Source: Sphingomonadales bacterium
Lineage (GTDB): Bacteria; Pseudomonadota; Alphaproteobacteria; Sphingomonadales; Sphingomonadaceae
Length of the DNA stretch: 20,199 bases
Assembly (NCBI GenBank): GCA_025360285.1
Contig: JANYCM010000297.1
Coordinates: 1 to 20,199 of the forward strand
Direction: 5' to 3'
Shown: in pieces, positions 1 through 7,037 of the stretch
Layout of the letters: every line of letters begins with the position of its first letter
Position numbering within the stretch: position 1 is the stretch's first letter
The notes under the pieces: model-generated
Databases searched by the model: none
The model's input: only the letters and a program-made list of their open reading frames with translations
Told to the model about the DNA's origin: nothing
Position numbers and translations under genes: made by a program

Positions 1-77
1 AACGCGCCTGCCTTGGTCGGTTCGGGTACCACCGCCACTTGAATGCAGACCTGCAGAGGCGGTGAATGAAAGGGCCG
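1..77. other. Unassigned left edge
   Basis: No coding or RNA feature can be supported here. On the minus strand this stretch follows the stop codon of the acyltransferase fragment. None of the three minus-strand frames continues with acyltransferase-like sequence for the roughly 25 codons available, so it does not look like a simple point stop or frameshift in an otherwise intact gene. Confidence 0.4.
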
Positions 78-419
78 TTACTCGGACAGGCGCTTGGCGA
101 TAGGCACAACCAGCAGCATGACCCACAGGCCCGGCAGCAGCCGCAGCGCCCGCGCCTGCAAAAACGCCAGAACGCCGCGCTTTACAAGGCTGCCGATCAC
201 CAGAAAGCCCGACAGGGTGAAAAACAGGAACACCGCCAGCCGGCTGATCGGAAAGGACAATATCGCCACTGTCGGGTCCAGCCCGCGCTGGTTCTGGGTC
301 AAATCCCAGCCATGTGAAATCATCACCGATGACGCCAATATCCAGCGCAGCGCCGTGAAACTGTTGCCATCATGGCGCAAGTCAGCCGTGCCAATGGGTC
401 TAGATGCCAGCCAGTTCAT
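78..419 (-). CDS. Truncated acyltransferase-3 family protein (OafA/YrhL-like), N-terminal fragment
   Basis: This 113-residue product matches only the N-terminal part of membrane acyltransferase family 3, which O-acylates surface sugars and is usually about 350 residues with some ten membrane helices. Seen here are the first-helix pattern LRWILASSVMISHGWDL with the family's conserved His, then the second helix SRLAVFLFFTLSGFLVIGSL, the following ARALRLLPGLW loop and the start of the third helix. A TAA stop comes directly after. The gene lies 8-11 bases after the stop of the sugar transferase, so it was probably the distal gene of that transcript. An ATG at 419 follows a GTG at 422, and either could start it. 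Two helices cannot form the usual catalytic bundle, so it is probably a degraded remnant. The family call is confident; loss of function is inferred. Confidence 0.7.
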   Translation of the reverse strand: MNWLASRPIGTADLRHDGNSFTALRWILASSVMISHGWDLTQNQRGLDPTVAILSFPISRLAVFLFFTLSGFLVIGSLVKRGVLAFLQARALRLLPGLWVMLLVVPIAKRLSE

Positions 420-430
420 CACCGCGGTGC

Positions 431-1891
431 CTAGAAAGCGTTTTTGGGCAGCAGGACCGATCCAACGGTGCGGAACAAGATGTAGAAATCAAACCACAGC
501 GTCCAGTTTTCGATATAGTGCAGGTCATGCTCGAAGCGCTTGACGAGCTTGTCTTCGGTATCGGTTTCACCGCGCCAGCCACAGACCTGCGCCCAGCCGG
601 TGATCCCCGGCTTGACCTTGTGACGCGCGGCATAGGACGCCACGACATCGGAGAACAACCGCCCCCCCGCCCGCGTTGACGGCGCATGCGGCCGCGGGCC
701 GACCAGCGACATGTCACCCTGCACGACGTTGAACAGCTGCGGCAGTTCATCAAGGCTGGTCCGGCGCAGGATACGCCCCACCCGCGTCACCCGCGGATCG
801 ACACGGCTGGCCTGCTGGATGGCTTCGACCTGTGACCGGTTGTGGTACATTGAGCGGAATTTATAGACGCGGAAAGGCCGGTTATTGAAGCCTTCGCGCG
901 GCTGGCGGAAAAAGATCGGGCCCGGTGAATCCAGCTTGATGGCAATGGCCACGGCGAGCAGCACCGGCCAGATCAAGGCGAGGATGATGAAGGTCAACAC
1001 CTTGTCCTCAATTGACTTGAGCGCCGCATCAACGCCGGAGATCGGCCTTTCGAACAGCGTCATCATCGGGATGTCGCCGAGCACCACCATCGGCCGCCGC
1101 GCAAAGGCGAAGCTGGCCAGATCGGGCGCGAGACGAATCTTCACCGGCGTCAGCGCCAGGCGGCTGACCACCTGTTGCAGGCGCGCTTCGGCGGACCAGG
1201 GCAGCGCCACGACAACCTGATCAACGCGGCCATCACGGATCATCGAGATCAGCGCCGACAAATTGCCGAGCACCGGAATATTCGACGCCGCTGCCGGGAC
1301 ACGGCCATCGCGGCGATCATCAAAGAAGCCAATGAGTGAAATCGTCAGCCGATCCTGCGACTGGACATATTCGGCAAAGCGCGCGCCCTGGGCACCGGCA
1401 CCGAAAATCGCAACGCGCTGGTTGAAGGTGCCGCGCTTCTTCAACCGCCGGACCCAGAAGGTCGATCCGGCCCGCAGCGCCAGCAGCGTAAAGCCGCCGC
1501 CGACAAACCAGCCCGCCGCCCAGCTGCGCGATACAGCATCCGATGATTTCAGGATGAAGCCCAGAGTGACCATGAAAAGCGCCACGGTGACCCAGCTCGT
1601 CGCCACCCGTTGCCAGGCCTTGCGCAGCGAAAATTGCGCATCAAGATCATAGCAACCAAAGCTTTCCGACAGCACGGCATAGGCCAGCGCGGCGATGACC
1701 ACGACGCGCTGGTGAACCGCCGGATCATCGCCGGCACTGCCATCCATGATCACGCCAGCGGCAACAAAACCGCTGACCAGTATCGCCAGAAACTCCAGAA
1801 GGCGGACGCAGAAAACCGCCACGTCGATGGGCACGCCGGGCTTGTCGGCGGCAGGCGCCACCGGCGCGCGATCAAACCGCATGTCATTCAT
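431..1891 (-). CDS. Undecaprenyl-phosphate sugar phosphotransferase (WcaJ/GumD-type EPS initiating enzyme)
   Basis: This is a polyisoprenyl-phosphate hexose-1-phosphate transferase, which moves a sugar-1-phosphate (often glucose) from a nucleotide sugar to undecaprenyl phosphate at the inner membrane and so starts repeat-unit assembly. Numbered from the ATG at 1891 (486 residues), it has several N-terminal membrane helices (about 20-145), a Rossmann-like segment FGAGAQGARFAEYV (about 163-176), and a C-terminal bacterial sugar transferase domain (about 295-486). Catalytic-domain motifs seen are SPGPIFFRQ, YKFRSM, TSLDELPQLFNV, SLVGPRPHA and KPGITGWAQV. The frame stays open upstream to 2008, but that extension is Arg/Pro-rich, non-membrane and overlaps the palindrome at 1995-2013, so the ATG at 1891 (or 1882) is preferred. 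Neither start has a strong ribosome site. The length is normal for the family. The sugar specificity cannot be read from the sequence. Confidence 0.9.
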   Translation of the reverse strand: MNDMRFDRAPVAPAADKPGVPIDVAVFCVRLLEFLAILVSGFVAAGVIMDGSAGDDPAVHQRVVVIAALAYAVLSESFGCYDLDAQFSLRKAWQRVATSWVTVALFMVTLGFILKSSDAVSRSWAAGWFVGGGFTLLALRAGSTFWVRRLKKRGTFNQRVAIFGAGAQGARFAEYVQSQDRLTISLIGFFDDRRDGRVPAAASNIPVLGNLSALISMIRDGRVDQVVVALPWSAEARLQQVVSRLALTPVKIRLAPDLASFAFARRPMVVLGDIPMMTLFERPISGVDAALKSIEDKVLTFIILALIWPVLLAVAIAIKLDSPGPIFFRQPREGFNNRPFRVYKFRSMYHNRSQVEAIQQASRVDPRVTRVGRILRRTSLDELPQLFNVVQGDMSLVGPRPHAPSTRAGGRLFSDVVASYAARHKVKPGITGWAQVCGWRGETDTEDKLVKRFEHDLHYIENWTLWFDFYILFRTVGSVLLPKNAF

Positions 1892-2036
1892 GGGCAGCAC
1901 ATGGCAAAAAAGCGTCCGTAGCGGTGCCGATAATGGCTTGCAAAGGTGGCCTGTTGCGCAAAACCGCGCTACCAAGCGTACTGGCCTTGGGGGACCGGAT
2001 TGGCGCAATCCGGGCTAAAGTTTTGGGATTAGCATA
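1892..2036. promoter_or_regulatory. Divergent intergenic region between sugar transferase and XrtV accessory gene
   Basis: These 145 bases separate the start of the minus-strand sugar transferase from the start of the plus-strand accessory gene, so promoters for both should lie here. No convincing -35/-10 pair was found. The stretch holds a perfect palindrome, TTGCGCAA (1954-1961), and the larger 8+3+8 inverted repeat at 1995-2013, whose centre shares the GCGCAA core. Confidence 0.45.
1995..2013. promoter_or_regulatory. Perfect inverted repeat, candidate operator
   Basis: The two 8-base arms CCGGATTG and CAATCCGG are exact reverse complements around a GCG spacer. The repeat ends 23 bases before the accessory-gene ATG. 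A compact dyad of this size between divergent genes is typical of a dimeric repressor or activator site. It could also form a short RNA hairpin in the leader. The symmetry is seen directly; the operator role is inferred. Confidence 0.4.
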
Positions 2037-2300
2037 ATGGAAACGCCGTACGACTGGACCACGATAATCGTCTTTGCCGGCCTGATCGTGCTTTTTCTGC
2101 AACGTTCGCAGGGTGTTGCTAGGGATCATCTGTGGCAATATCTGGTTGCGGCGATCGGCTGCGCGGCAACCAACTATCTGGGTAATGAAGCCCTGAAACA
2201 GGGCCTGGCCAATTATCATATCGCTGCCATTGCGCTGGGCCTGGCGACGCTGACATTCATCTGGATTGTGCTGCAGCCCTTTGGCGACCGCCACAGCTGA
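2037..2300 (+). CDS. XrtV sorting-system accessory protein (small membrane protein)
   Basis: This 87-residue protein has hydrophobic segments at about 9-21, 33-47 and 62-80 and only short loops, so it is probably an inner-membrane protein with two or three helices. Its start (METPYDW), size and position beside EpsI and XrtV fit the small accessory protein known to accompany type V exosortases; I recognised this from the pattern and could not search for it. Its biochemical role is unknown. It is read opposite to the exosortase operon, converges on epsI with only 26 bases between the stops, and diverges from the sugar transferase, so it probably has its own promoter near the 1995-2013 inverted repeat. 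No terminator-like hairpin was seen between it and epsI. One Cys (C42) and the polar NYLGNE stretch (46-51) between hydrophobic segments are its only notable polar features. Confidence 0.7.
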   Translation: METPYDWTTIIVFAGLIVLFLQRSQGVARDHLWQYLVAAIGCAATNYLGNEALKQGLANYHIAAIALGLATLTFIWIVLQPFGDRHS

Positions 2301-2326
2301 CCAGGGAGGCAGGGATGCAAGCACGC

Positions 2327-3016
2327 TCATGCCGCCAGCTTTGCGGCAAGCGGGCGCCCGATCAGGACGGCACGATCCGCAGGACGCATCGCCTGCACCA
2401 GCGTGGTGCCGAACAGCGCGAGTTCGGCAAAGATGGCGTCTGATGGCTCGGCCACGGTCGAGAGGCGGACGAGGATACCATCGGACAAAAATCCTTTGAT
2501 CTGCTGGCGCAGCTTGACCATCCGCTGTTCACTGCCGCTGGTCGGCAGATCATCGCCGATCCGCGTCCAATAGCTGATGGGTTCAACGCGCGAATCACTG
2601 CGCGCCGTCAAGTCACGGACCGGCAGCAGGGCATTGTGGCCCAGATTGACCGTAGCCGGCTTCGATTCCGAAATGGTGAAGCCAACCGCTGCATAACAGG
2701 CTTCCGGCCGGTGCAGCTGCAGCAAATCATTCTGCACCGCGCCATAGGCGATCACCAGCATCACCGGCTGGTTCTGCTGCGAAAGATACAGCCGGCTCAA
2801 CGTCTGGCTGTACAACCGGTCGGCCAGGCTGCCCGGCGTTTTCGGCAAAACAAAGGCCGATGATTCGACATGGTGCCAATTGCCGACCGTCTTGGGGATA
2901 ACATCCTCCAGCTTTCGGTCGCCTAGCAGCACGAGTCGGGTGCGCGGGGTCAACGCCGCCGCCGCACCGGCAGCGGCAAACAGGCTGCTGCCAATCAACA
3001 CATCACGGCGGTTCAT
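2327..3016 (-). CDS. epsI: Exosortase-associated protein EpsI, V-type
   Basis: EpsI-family proteins accompany exosortases in EPS loci, either fused to the exosortase C-terminus or, as here, as a separate protein. They act in the periplasm, probably assisting processing of sorted proteins or EPS production. This 229-residue product opens with NRRDVLIGSSLF followed by an Ala-rich hydrophobic stretch (about residues 8-22), which resembles a twin-arginine or uncleaved anchor signal. The family hallmark HRPEACYAAVGF is at 102-113, and SYWTRIGDD at 148-156 matches the usual downstream aromatic motif. Its ATG overlaps the XrtV stop by four bases (ATGA, 3013-3016), so the two are translationally coupled, and it is the last gene of the minus-strand operon. 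The length is typical of stand-alone EpsI. Confidence 0.85.
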   Translation of the reverse strand: MNRRDVLIGSSLFAAAGAAAALTPRTRLVLLGDRKLEDVIPKTVGNWHHVESSAFVLPKTPGSLADRLYSQTLSRLYLSQQNQPVMLVIAYGAVQNDLLQLHRPEACYAAVGFTISESKPATVNLGHNALLPVRDLTARSDSRVEPISYWTRIGDDLPTSGSEQRMVKLRQQIKGFLSDGILVRLSTVAEPSDAIFAELALFGTTLVQAMRPADRAVLIGRPLAAKLAA

Positions 3017-3900
3017 GACCGGCGGCGCCCCATGGCCAGCAACGCATTGCGCAGCGGTGTGAGCAGCTTGTCGATCAGGAAAATGAACAGCAAGGCCGAG
3101 GTAAAGGTCACCATGCCCGCAAAATTATGCAGATAGCCTTGCGCGGCACCATCACCGAAATAGAAAGTTATGAGCACAAGCGCCGCCACCCGGATGCAAT
3201 TCGCCGCAATGGCAATGGGAATGACCAGGGCGAGCAACAACAAGGAATAGCGCCAGTTGCTGCCCCGCAGCATATAGACATAAAATAGCCCGATCGCCGA
3301 CAGGCTGACGAGCGAATTCAGGCCGGCACACGCATCTTCCACCAGCAGTTGATAGCTGGCCACATAGATTGTCACCCCGATCCGCGCCACAGGATAGCCA
3401 AATTCGGTCAAGGTGTTGGTCACCACCTGCGACACCAGCAGCTTCAAGGGTTGCGTCACCGCATCAAGCAACCAGCCGGGCACCGGGATCAGAAACGCCA
3501 GATAGAATATCGGAAACCACATCATCCGCACCACCGGCGTGCCAACATAGGAATAGGCCACGGCAAGAATGGCGAGCAGCAGTGCCGCCACTTCGACGCT
3601 GATGAAATCAAATGCCCGCCCAAAGGCATAGGCCGGCAAGGCAATCACCAGCCCGGCGATGACCATTGCCACATTGCCCGGTTGCATCCGCGCCATGATG
3701 TCGGGCAACCGCCGCAGGATCAGCCACAGGCCCGTCGCCAGAACAATCGGGCCATGCACCCCCGATTCGATCGACCAGGGCCCGCGTGCCATGGCAAACA
3801 ATGTCGGCAGGCCCATCGCCAGGCCGCCGGCCAGCAACGGCCAATGGCGCGCGGCAAGCGCCGACCAGTTGACCGGCAACACAGGGGCGGCGGTGGCCAT
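3013..3900 (-). CDS. xrtV: Exosortase V (XrtV)
   Basis: Exosortases are multi-pass inner-membrane transpeptidases thought to cleave and re-anchor proteins carrying PEP-CTERM-like C-terminal signals in bacteria that make EPS. This 295-residue protein (from the ATG at 3900) has about eight hydrophobic segments and the expected Cys-Arg-His catalytic triad: C191 in VEDACAGLNSL, R237 in NCIRVAAL and H258 in YLHNFAG. Near the N-terminus WSIESGVHGP matches the usual exosortase HG motif. A TTG six bases upstream (3906) would give a 4-base overlap with the preceding ATPase gene and is an alternative start. The ATG is preferred because a GAG lies seven bases before it. The type V assignment rests on the V-type partners and the sphingomonad-like setting, not on a search. 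No protein with a recognisable sorting tail is encoded in the window. Confidence 0.87.
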   Translation of the reverse strand: MATAAPVLPVNWSALAARHWPLLAGGLAMGLPTLFAMARGPWSIESGVHGPIVLATGLWLILRRLPDIMARMQPGNVAMVIAGLVIALPAYAFGRAFDFISVEVAALLLAILAVAYSYVGTPVVRMMWFPIFYLAFLIPVPGWLLDAVTQPLKLLVSQVVTNTLTEFGYPVARIGVTIYVASYQLLVEDACAGLNSLVSLSAIGLFYVYMLRGSNWRYSLLLLALVIPIAIAANCIRVAALVLITFYFGDGAAQGYLHNFAGMVTFTSALLFIFLIDKLLTPLRNALLAMGRRRS

Positions 3901-3902
3901 TG

Positions 3903-4811
3903 TCAAAACTCGTTGAGAACCGAACCGATGACCGGGCAGCGCGACGATCCAAGTTGCGCGGTAAGAACCGTGATATCCTTGAAGTAGCTATGGTCACGGC
4001 GCGCCACCAGCAGGGCGTATCCGGCGGCGGCCGCCACCGTCAGTGCATCGGCATTGGCATTGGCCGCCGGTGTATCGAACAGCACGATATCATAGCCGCG
4101 CAGCATGGTGTTGACACCATCGCGGAAGCGCATGGAGGCCAGCAATTCCTGCGGCCGCGCCACCGGTGGCCCGGCTGTGATGATCGAAAGATTGGGCAGG
4201 ACATTGGCATGGACAACGCGTTCCGGCCGCGCCACCTGCAACGACAGAAAGCTCGACAAGCCGGTAGCGTTCGGATCAAGGCCGAAAATCTGGTCGATGC
4301 GCGGTGATCGCATATTGGCATCAACGACAAGTGTCTTGATGCCGACTTCCGACAGGGCGGCGGCCAGATTGGCGGTGATATAGCTGCAACCAACGCCATC
4401 AACCGCCGACACCATGGCAAGCCCGCGGCGCCCCACCTTGATATGCTGGGCAATGATTTGCGTGCGCAGCAGGCGGATGGCTTCAGCCCTGGCGCCCGCC
4501 GGATCGTTCAGCACAACCAGCTCGTCGGAGACCGGCCGCACCCGGCCCGATTGCAAGGCCAGGCTGTTGATCAGCACATCGCGGGCGCGATCAAGGTCTT
4601 CGGTGGTGATGAAGCCCATTTCCAGCGCGGCCTGGTCAAAATCCAGGCCCTTTTCGGCCTGGGCCTCCATCACCTTGTCGGTCTGCTCTTCGGTCAGATA
4701 GCCCAGTCGCAACAGCGCATCGCGGATCGGCGCGTCGAAAATCGCCGGCCCGCCTTCTATGCGGGATCGCGTGTTGTTACTGCCGTCGATATCCATGGCG
4801 GGCGTGCTCAT
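3903..4811 (-). CDS. BY-kinase-like P-loop ATPase (CpsD/EpsG family) with degenerate Walker A
   Basis: This family partners Wzz/GumC co-polymerases at the cytoplasmic face of the membrane and normally autophosphorylates tyrosines to control chain length. Numbered from an upstream ATG at 4826, residues about 31-85 form a small helical domain resembling the MshEN/type II secretion ATPase N-terminus (GYLTEEQTDKVMEAQ, MGFITTEDLDRA). A MinD-like P-loop domain follows. Walker A' (LVVDANMR, 166-173) and Walker B (VLFDTP, 248-253) are clear. The Walker A is GVGCS (144-148), with Cys147 where the nucleotide-binding Lys should be. The C-terminus ends at GSVLNEF with no tyrosine cluster. It is therefore probably a weak or pseudo-kinase. 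The ATG at 4811 is the preferred start because it overlaps the Wzz stop as ATGA (4808-4811). Confidence 0.85.
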   Translation of the reverse strand: MSTPAMDIDGSNNTRSRIEGGPAIFDAPIRDALLRLGYLTEEQTDKVMEAQAEKGLDFDQAALEMGFITTEDLDRARDVLINSLALQSGRVRPVSDELVVLNDPAGARAEAIRLLRTQIIAQHIKVGRRGLAMVSAVDGVGCSYITANLAAALSEVGIKTLVVDANMRSPRIDQIFGLDPNATGLSSFLSLQVARPERVVHANVLPNLSIITAGPPVARPQELLASMRFRDGVNTMLRGYDIVLFDTPAANANADALTVAAAAGYALLVARRDHSYFKDITVLTAQLGSSRCPVIGSVLNEF

Positions 4812-6202
4812 TGTGCGGGTTGCCATTCGGGCGTCTGCGGACGCCGGCTGAGCCAGCGTTTCAGCCGTTCACGCCAGGGGTTGGACGGTGCCGCCGCGAT
4901 GACGGCAAGCACGGGTACCTTGCCGGCAAAGGCAAGATCCTCGGACCCCCTGACCCGGCGGGCGAACAGTTCGACGACCAGGCTGAGCGCCACCCCCAGG
5001 CCAAACCCGAAGACGGTGGCAAGGCCAACGATCAGCGGCCAGTTGGGGAAGGACGGCCGCCCATCGCCGACGGCATCACCAAGCACCACCAGGCCGCTTT
5101 CCGAAACATCGGCCTGCAAGCGCAAGTCAGCGGTTTTTGCGGCGGATTTGTCATATTGATCGCGGCGTTGATCAACTTCGCGCTGCAATTGCGCCAGCTG
5201 GTCAAGCTTGTCCTTCATGCCCAGCACCTTGATCTTCTGGGCATCATATTGCGCTTGCAGCTGCGCCACCGATTGCCGCGACGATCCGCTTTGTGCCGCC
5301 CCGGCCGCGCGGGCCGCCGCCTGTTCCTTGGCCAATTGGCTGGACAGCAGGGCCTTGCGCGATTGCAGGGCCTTGTAAGTGGGATGTTCCAGGCCGAGTT
5401 TTTCGGCGGCCTGTTCCATCTGGTCATTGAGGGTCGCCAGCTGGATCTTCAATTGATCGACAACTGGCGATGTCGTGGCTTCCTTGGCTGCGGCAAATTG
5501 CTGGGCGCCTTCGCCGCCCTGCGCCGCCAGCAGCGCCTGTTGAAGGCCGGCCAGCTTGGCACTTTCGGCCTCGACATTCGCCGGGCCCATCAGGATGCCA
5601 TTTTCCTGTTCGAACTTGGACCGTGCTGTCTCGGCTGCGGTGAGCGCTTTGGCAGCCCGGTCCGATTGTTCGCGGTACCAATCTGCCGAACGCCCGGCGC
5701 TGTCGGTTTTGAAGCGCAGGCTTGATTCGATATAGGCATCGCGCAACATGCCGACGATCGACTTGGCGACCTGCGGGTTGGGCCCCTGATAGGTGATTTC
5801 CAGGATGTTCGAACCTTCAACGACATCGGCTGTCGTTGCATCGATGATCCGCTGCGCTGCCCAGCGGCGCAGATCGCCAATGCCGCCGGTATCGGCCTGC
5901 CAGGCGGCGACGACCTTGGGATTATCGGCCCAGCCGGCCTTGTCTACGACATCGCCGGCGACACGGTAATCCTGGATCAATTCAATCTGTGTCCGCACAT
6001 AGCTGCGAATCGCCGGGCCACCAATGATCTGGCCAGTGACGGGGTCGGGCTTGACGATGTCAAGGATGACGCGCGCTTTCGCCGTGTAGCGTTCCGGCAG
6101 CAATTTGGCGACGACCACCGCCACCGAAAGGCAGGTCAGCATCGACAGCAGGATGATCCAGCGCCGGGCCACCAGAATACGCAGGAATTGGATCAGGCTC
6201 AT
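4808..6202 (-). CDS. Wzz/GumC-type polysaccharide co-polymerase (chain-length determinant)
   Basis: This inner-membrane protein regulates the length of Wzy-made polymers and bridges to the outer-membrane export protein. From the ATG at 6202 (464 residues) it shows the Wzz N-terminus MSLIQFLRILVARRW with a first membrane helix at about 15-35, then YTAKARVILDI. A large periplasmic region follows with long Ala/Gln-rich coiled-coil stretches and the typical LGLEHPTYKALQSRKALL. A second helix lies at about 388-411, and a short cytoplasmic tail ends WQPAQ. The frame is open to 6376, but that extension overlaps the preceding export gene and is not membrane-like. AAGGTG, eight bases before the ATG at 6202, fixes the start. 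The kinase domain is separate, encoded by the next gene through a 4-base overlap. It lies 46 bases after the OPX gene. Confidence 0.9.
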   Translation of the reverse strand: MSLIQFLRILVARRWIILLSMLTCLSVAVVVAKLLPERYTAKARVILDIVKPDPVTGQIIGGPAIRSYVRTQIELIQDYRVAGDVVDKAGWADNPKVVAAWQADTGGIGDLRRWAAQRIIDATTADVVEGSNILEITYQGPNPQVAKSIVGMLRDAYIESSLRFKTDSAGRSADWYREQSDRAAKALTAAETARSKFEQENGILMGPANVEAESAKLAGLQQALLAAQGGEGAQQFAAAKEATTSPVVDQLKIQLATLNDQMEQAAEKLGLEHPTYKALQSRKALLSSQLAKEQAAARAAGAAQSGSSRQSVAQLQAQYDAQKIKVLGMKDKLDQLAQLQREVDQRRDQYDKSAAKTADLRLQADVSESGLVVLGDAVGDGRPSFPNWPLIVGLATVFGFGLGVALSLVVELFARRVRGSEDLAFAGKVPVLAVIAAAPSNPWRERLKRWLSRRPQTPEWQPAQ

Positions 6203-6248
6203 CGGCGCATCACCTTGTTCAATGATCGGCGAAACATCAGAAGGAACA

Positions 6249-7037
6249 TCAGAACAGGCGCTCCTTGACGATGATAACGTCATTTTTCTGCACGACCTGA
6301 GACAGGTCCGCATCAACTTCCTTGCCGCCGCTGCGCACCAGGCCAACCTTGCCGGTCGATCCTTGTGGCGTTGCACCGCCGGCTACCGCCAATGCCTGCC
6401 TGATGGTCATACCAGCCAATACGGGAAAAGTGCCCGGACGGTTGATCTGGCCATAGATAAAGAAATTATCGGCTTCAGGCACATACAGTGTATCGTCGGC
6501 ACGCATCAGTGGATTTTTGTCAAGGTCGCCGCGGACCATGGCTTCGATCTCCAGCCGCTGTTCCGGGCTGCCGGGGCGCCGCAGATAGACATAGCTGGCA
6601 CCGGTTTCGCGCAGCCAGCCGGCCTTTAGCAGGACATCAACCGCGCGGTACGGGCGATCGAGCGCAATGATGCCGGGGGTTGCGACCCGGCCGGCAACGT
6701 TCACCGATTTGCTGACATAGGCGCCGATTTCGACGTTGACGACCGGCGCCTTGAGGAAGCCGCCTTGCGTCAGCTTGTCGGTCACCAGCTTGGCAAGACC
6801 AATATTGGTCAGGCCGGACACCTTCAAAGTGCCGATCAACGGCATGACAATCGTGCCATCGGCCTTGATGCGCGTCGTCGTCGATACATCGGTCTGGCCA
6901 TAGACAATAACCTGAACGGCATCATCGGGGCCAAGCACATAGCCCTGATCGACAGGCTCTGCCGCCATGGCCGCGTTGCCGAAAGCAAGGCCGATGGCGA
7001 CCAGCAACAGGCGAAGCCAGAAGGTGATGCGGATCAT
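6249..7037 (-). CDS. Polysaccharide export protein, OPX family (Wza/GumB-like)
   Basis: OPX proteins carry capsular or exopolysaccharide through the periplasm and outer membrane. This 262-residue product has a signal peptide (hydrophobic about 6-22, probable signal peptidase I site after AMA near 25), a polysaccharide-export domain (about 30-105, YVLGPDDAVQVIVYGQ, DGTIVMPLIG) and two SLBB domains (about 111-187 and 192-258: VNVAGRVATPG and FFIYGQINRPGTFPV). It contains no cysteine, so it is not a lipoprotein, unlike Wza and GumB. It also ends right after the second SLBB (DVIIVKERLF), without the C-terminal amphipathic helix that forms the Wza outer-membrane pore. Its ATG overlaps the stop of the beta-barrel gene by four bases, which suggests the barrel supplies the outer-membrane channel. 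Confidence 0.92.
   Translation of the reverse strand: MIRITFWLRLLLVAIGLAFGNAAMAAEPVDQGYVLGPDDAVQVIVYGQTDVSTTTRIKADGTIVMPLIGTLKVSGLTNIGLAKLVTDKLTQGGFLKAPVVNVEIGAYVSKSVNVAGRVATPGIIALDRPYRAVDVLLKAGWLRETGASYVYLRRPGSPEQRLEIEAMVRGDLDKNPLMRADDTLYVPEADNFFIYGQINRPGTFPVLAGMTIRQALAVAGGATPQGSTGKVGLVRSGGKEVDADLSQVVQKNDVIIVKERLF

Noticed and set aside
1..36. Possible tRNA 3' end (GGTTCGGGTACC resembles a T-arm)
   Set aside because: The putative T-stem does not pair, no terminal CCA fits the register, and the rest of the molecule would lie outside the window.
1892..2008. N-terminal extension of the sugar transferase
   Set aside because: The extension is Arg/Pro-rich, overlaps the perfect palindrome and precedes the normal N-terminus of the family.
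2301..2326. Possible bidirectional terminator between the convergent accessory and epsI genes
   Set aside because: The 26 bases contain no stem of useful length and no T-run on either strand.
4811..5725. Long plus-strand open frame (304 codons) opposite the Wzz gene
   Set aside because: It is antisense to a well-supported Wzz gene, is rich in Gln/Arg/Leu with no family motif, and is the kind of open frame that GC-rich coding DNA produces on its opposite strand.
6203..6376. N-terminal extension of the Wzz frame
   Set aside because: It overlaps the end of the OPX gene, is Arg/Ser-rich and non-membrane, and a good ribosome site sits before the internal ATG at 6202.
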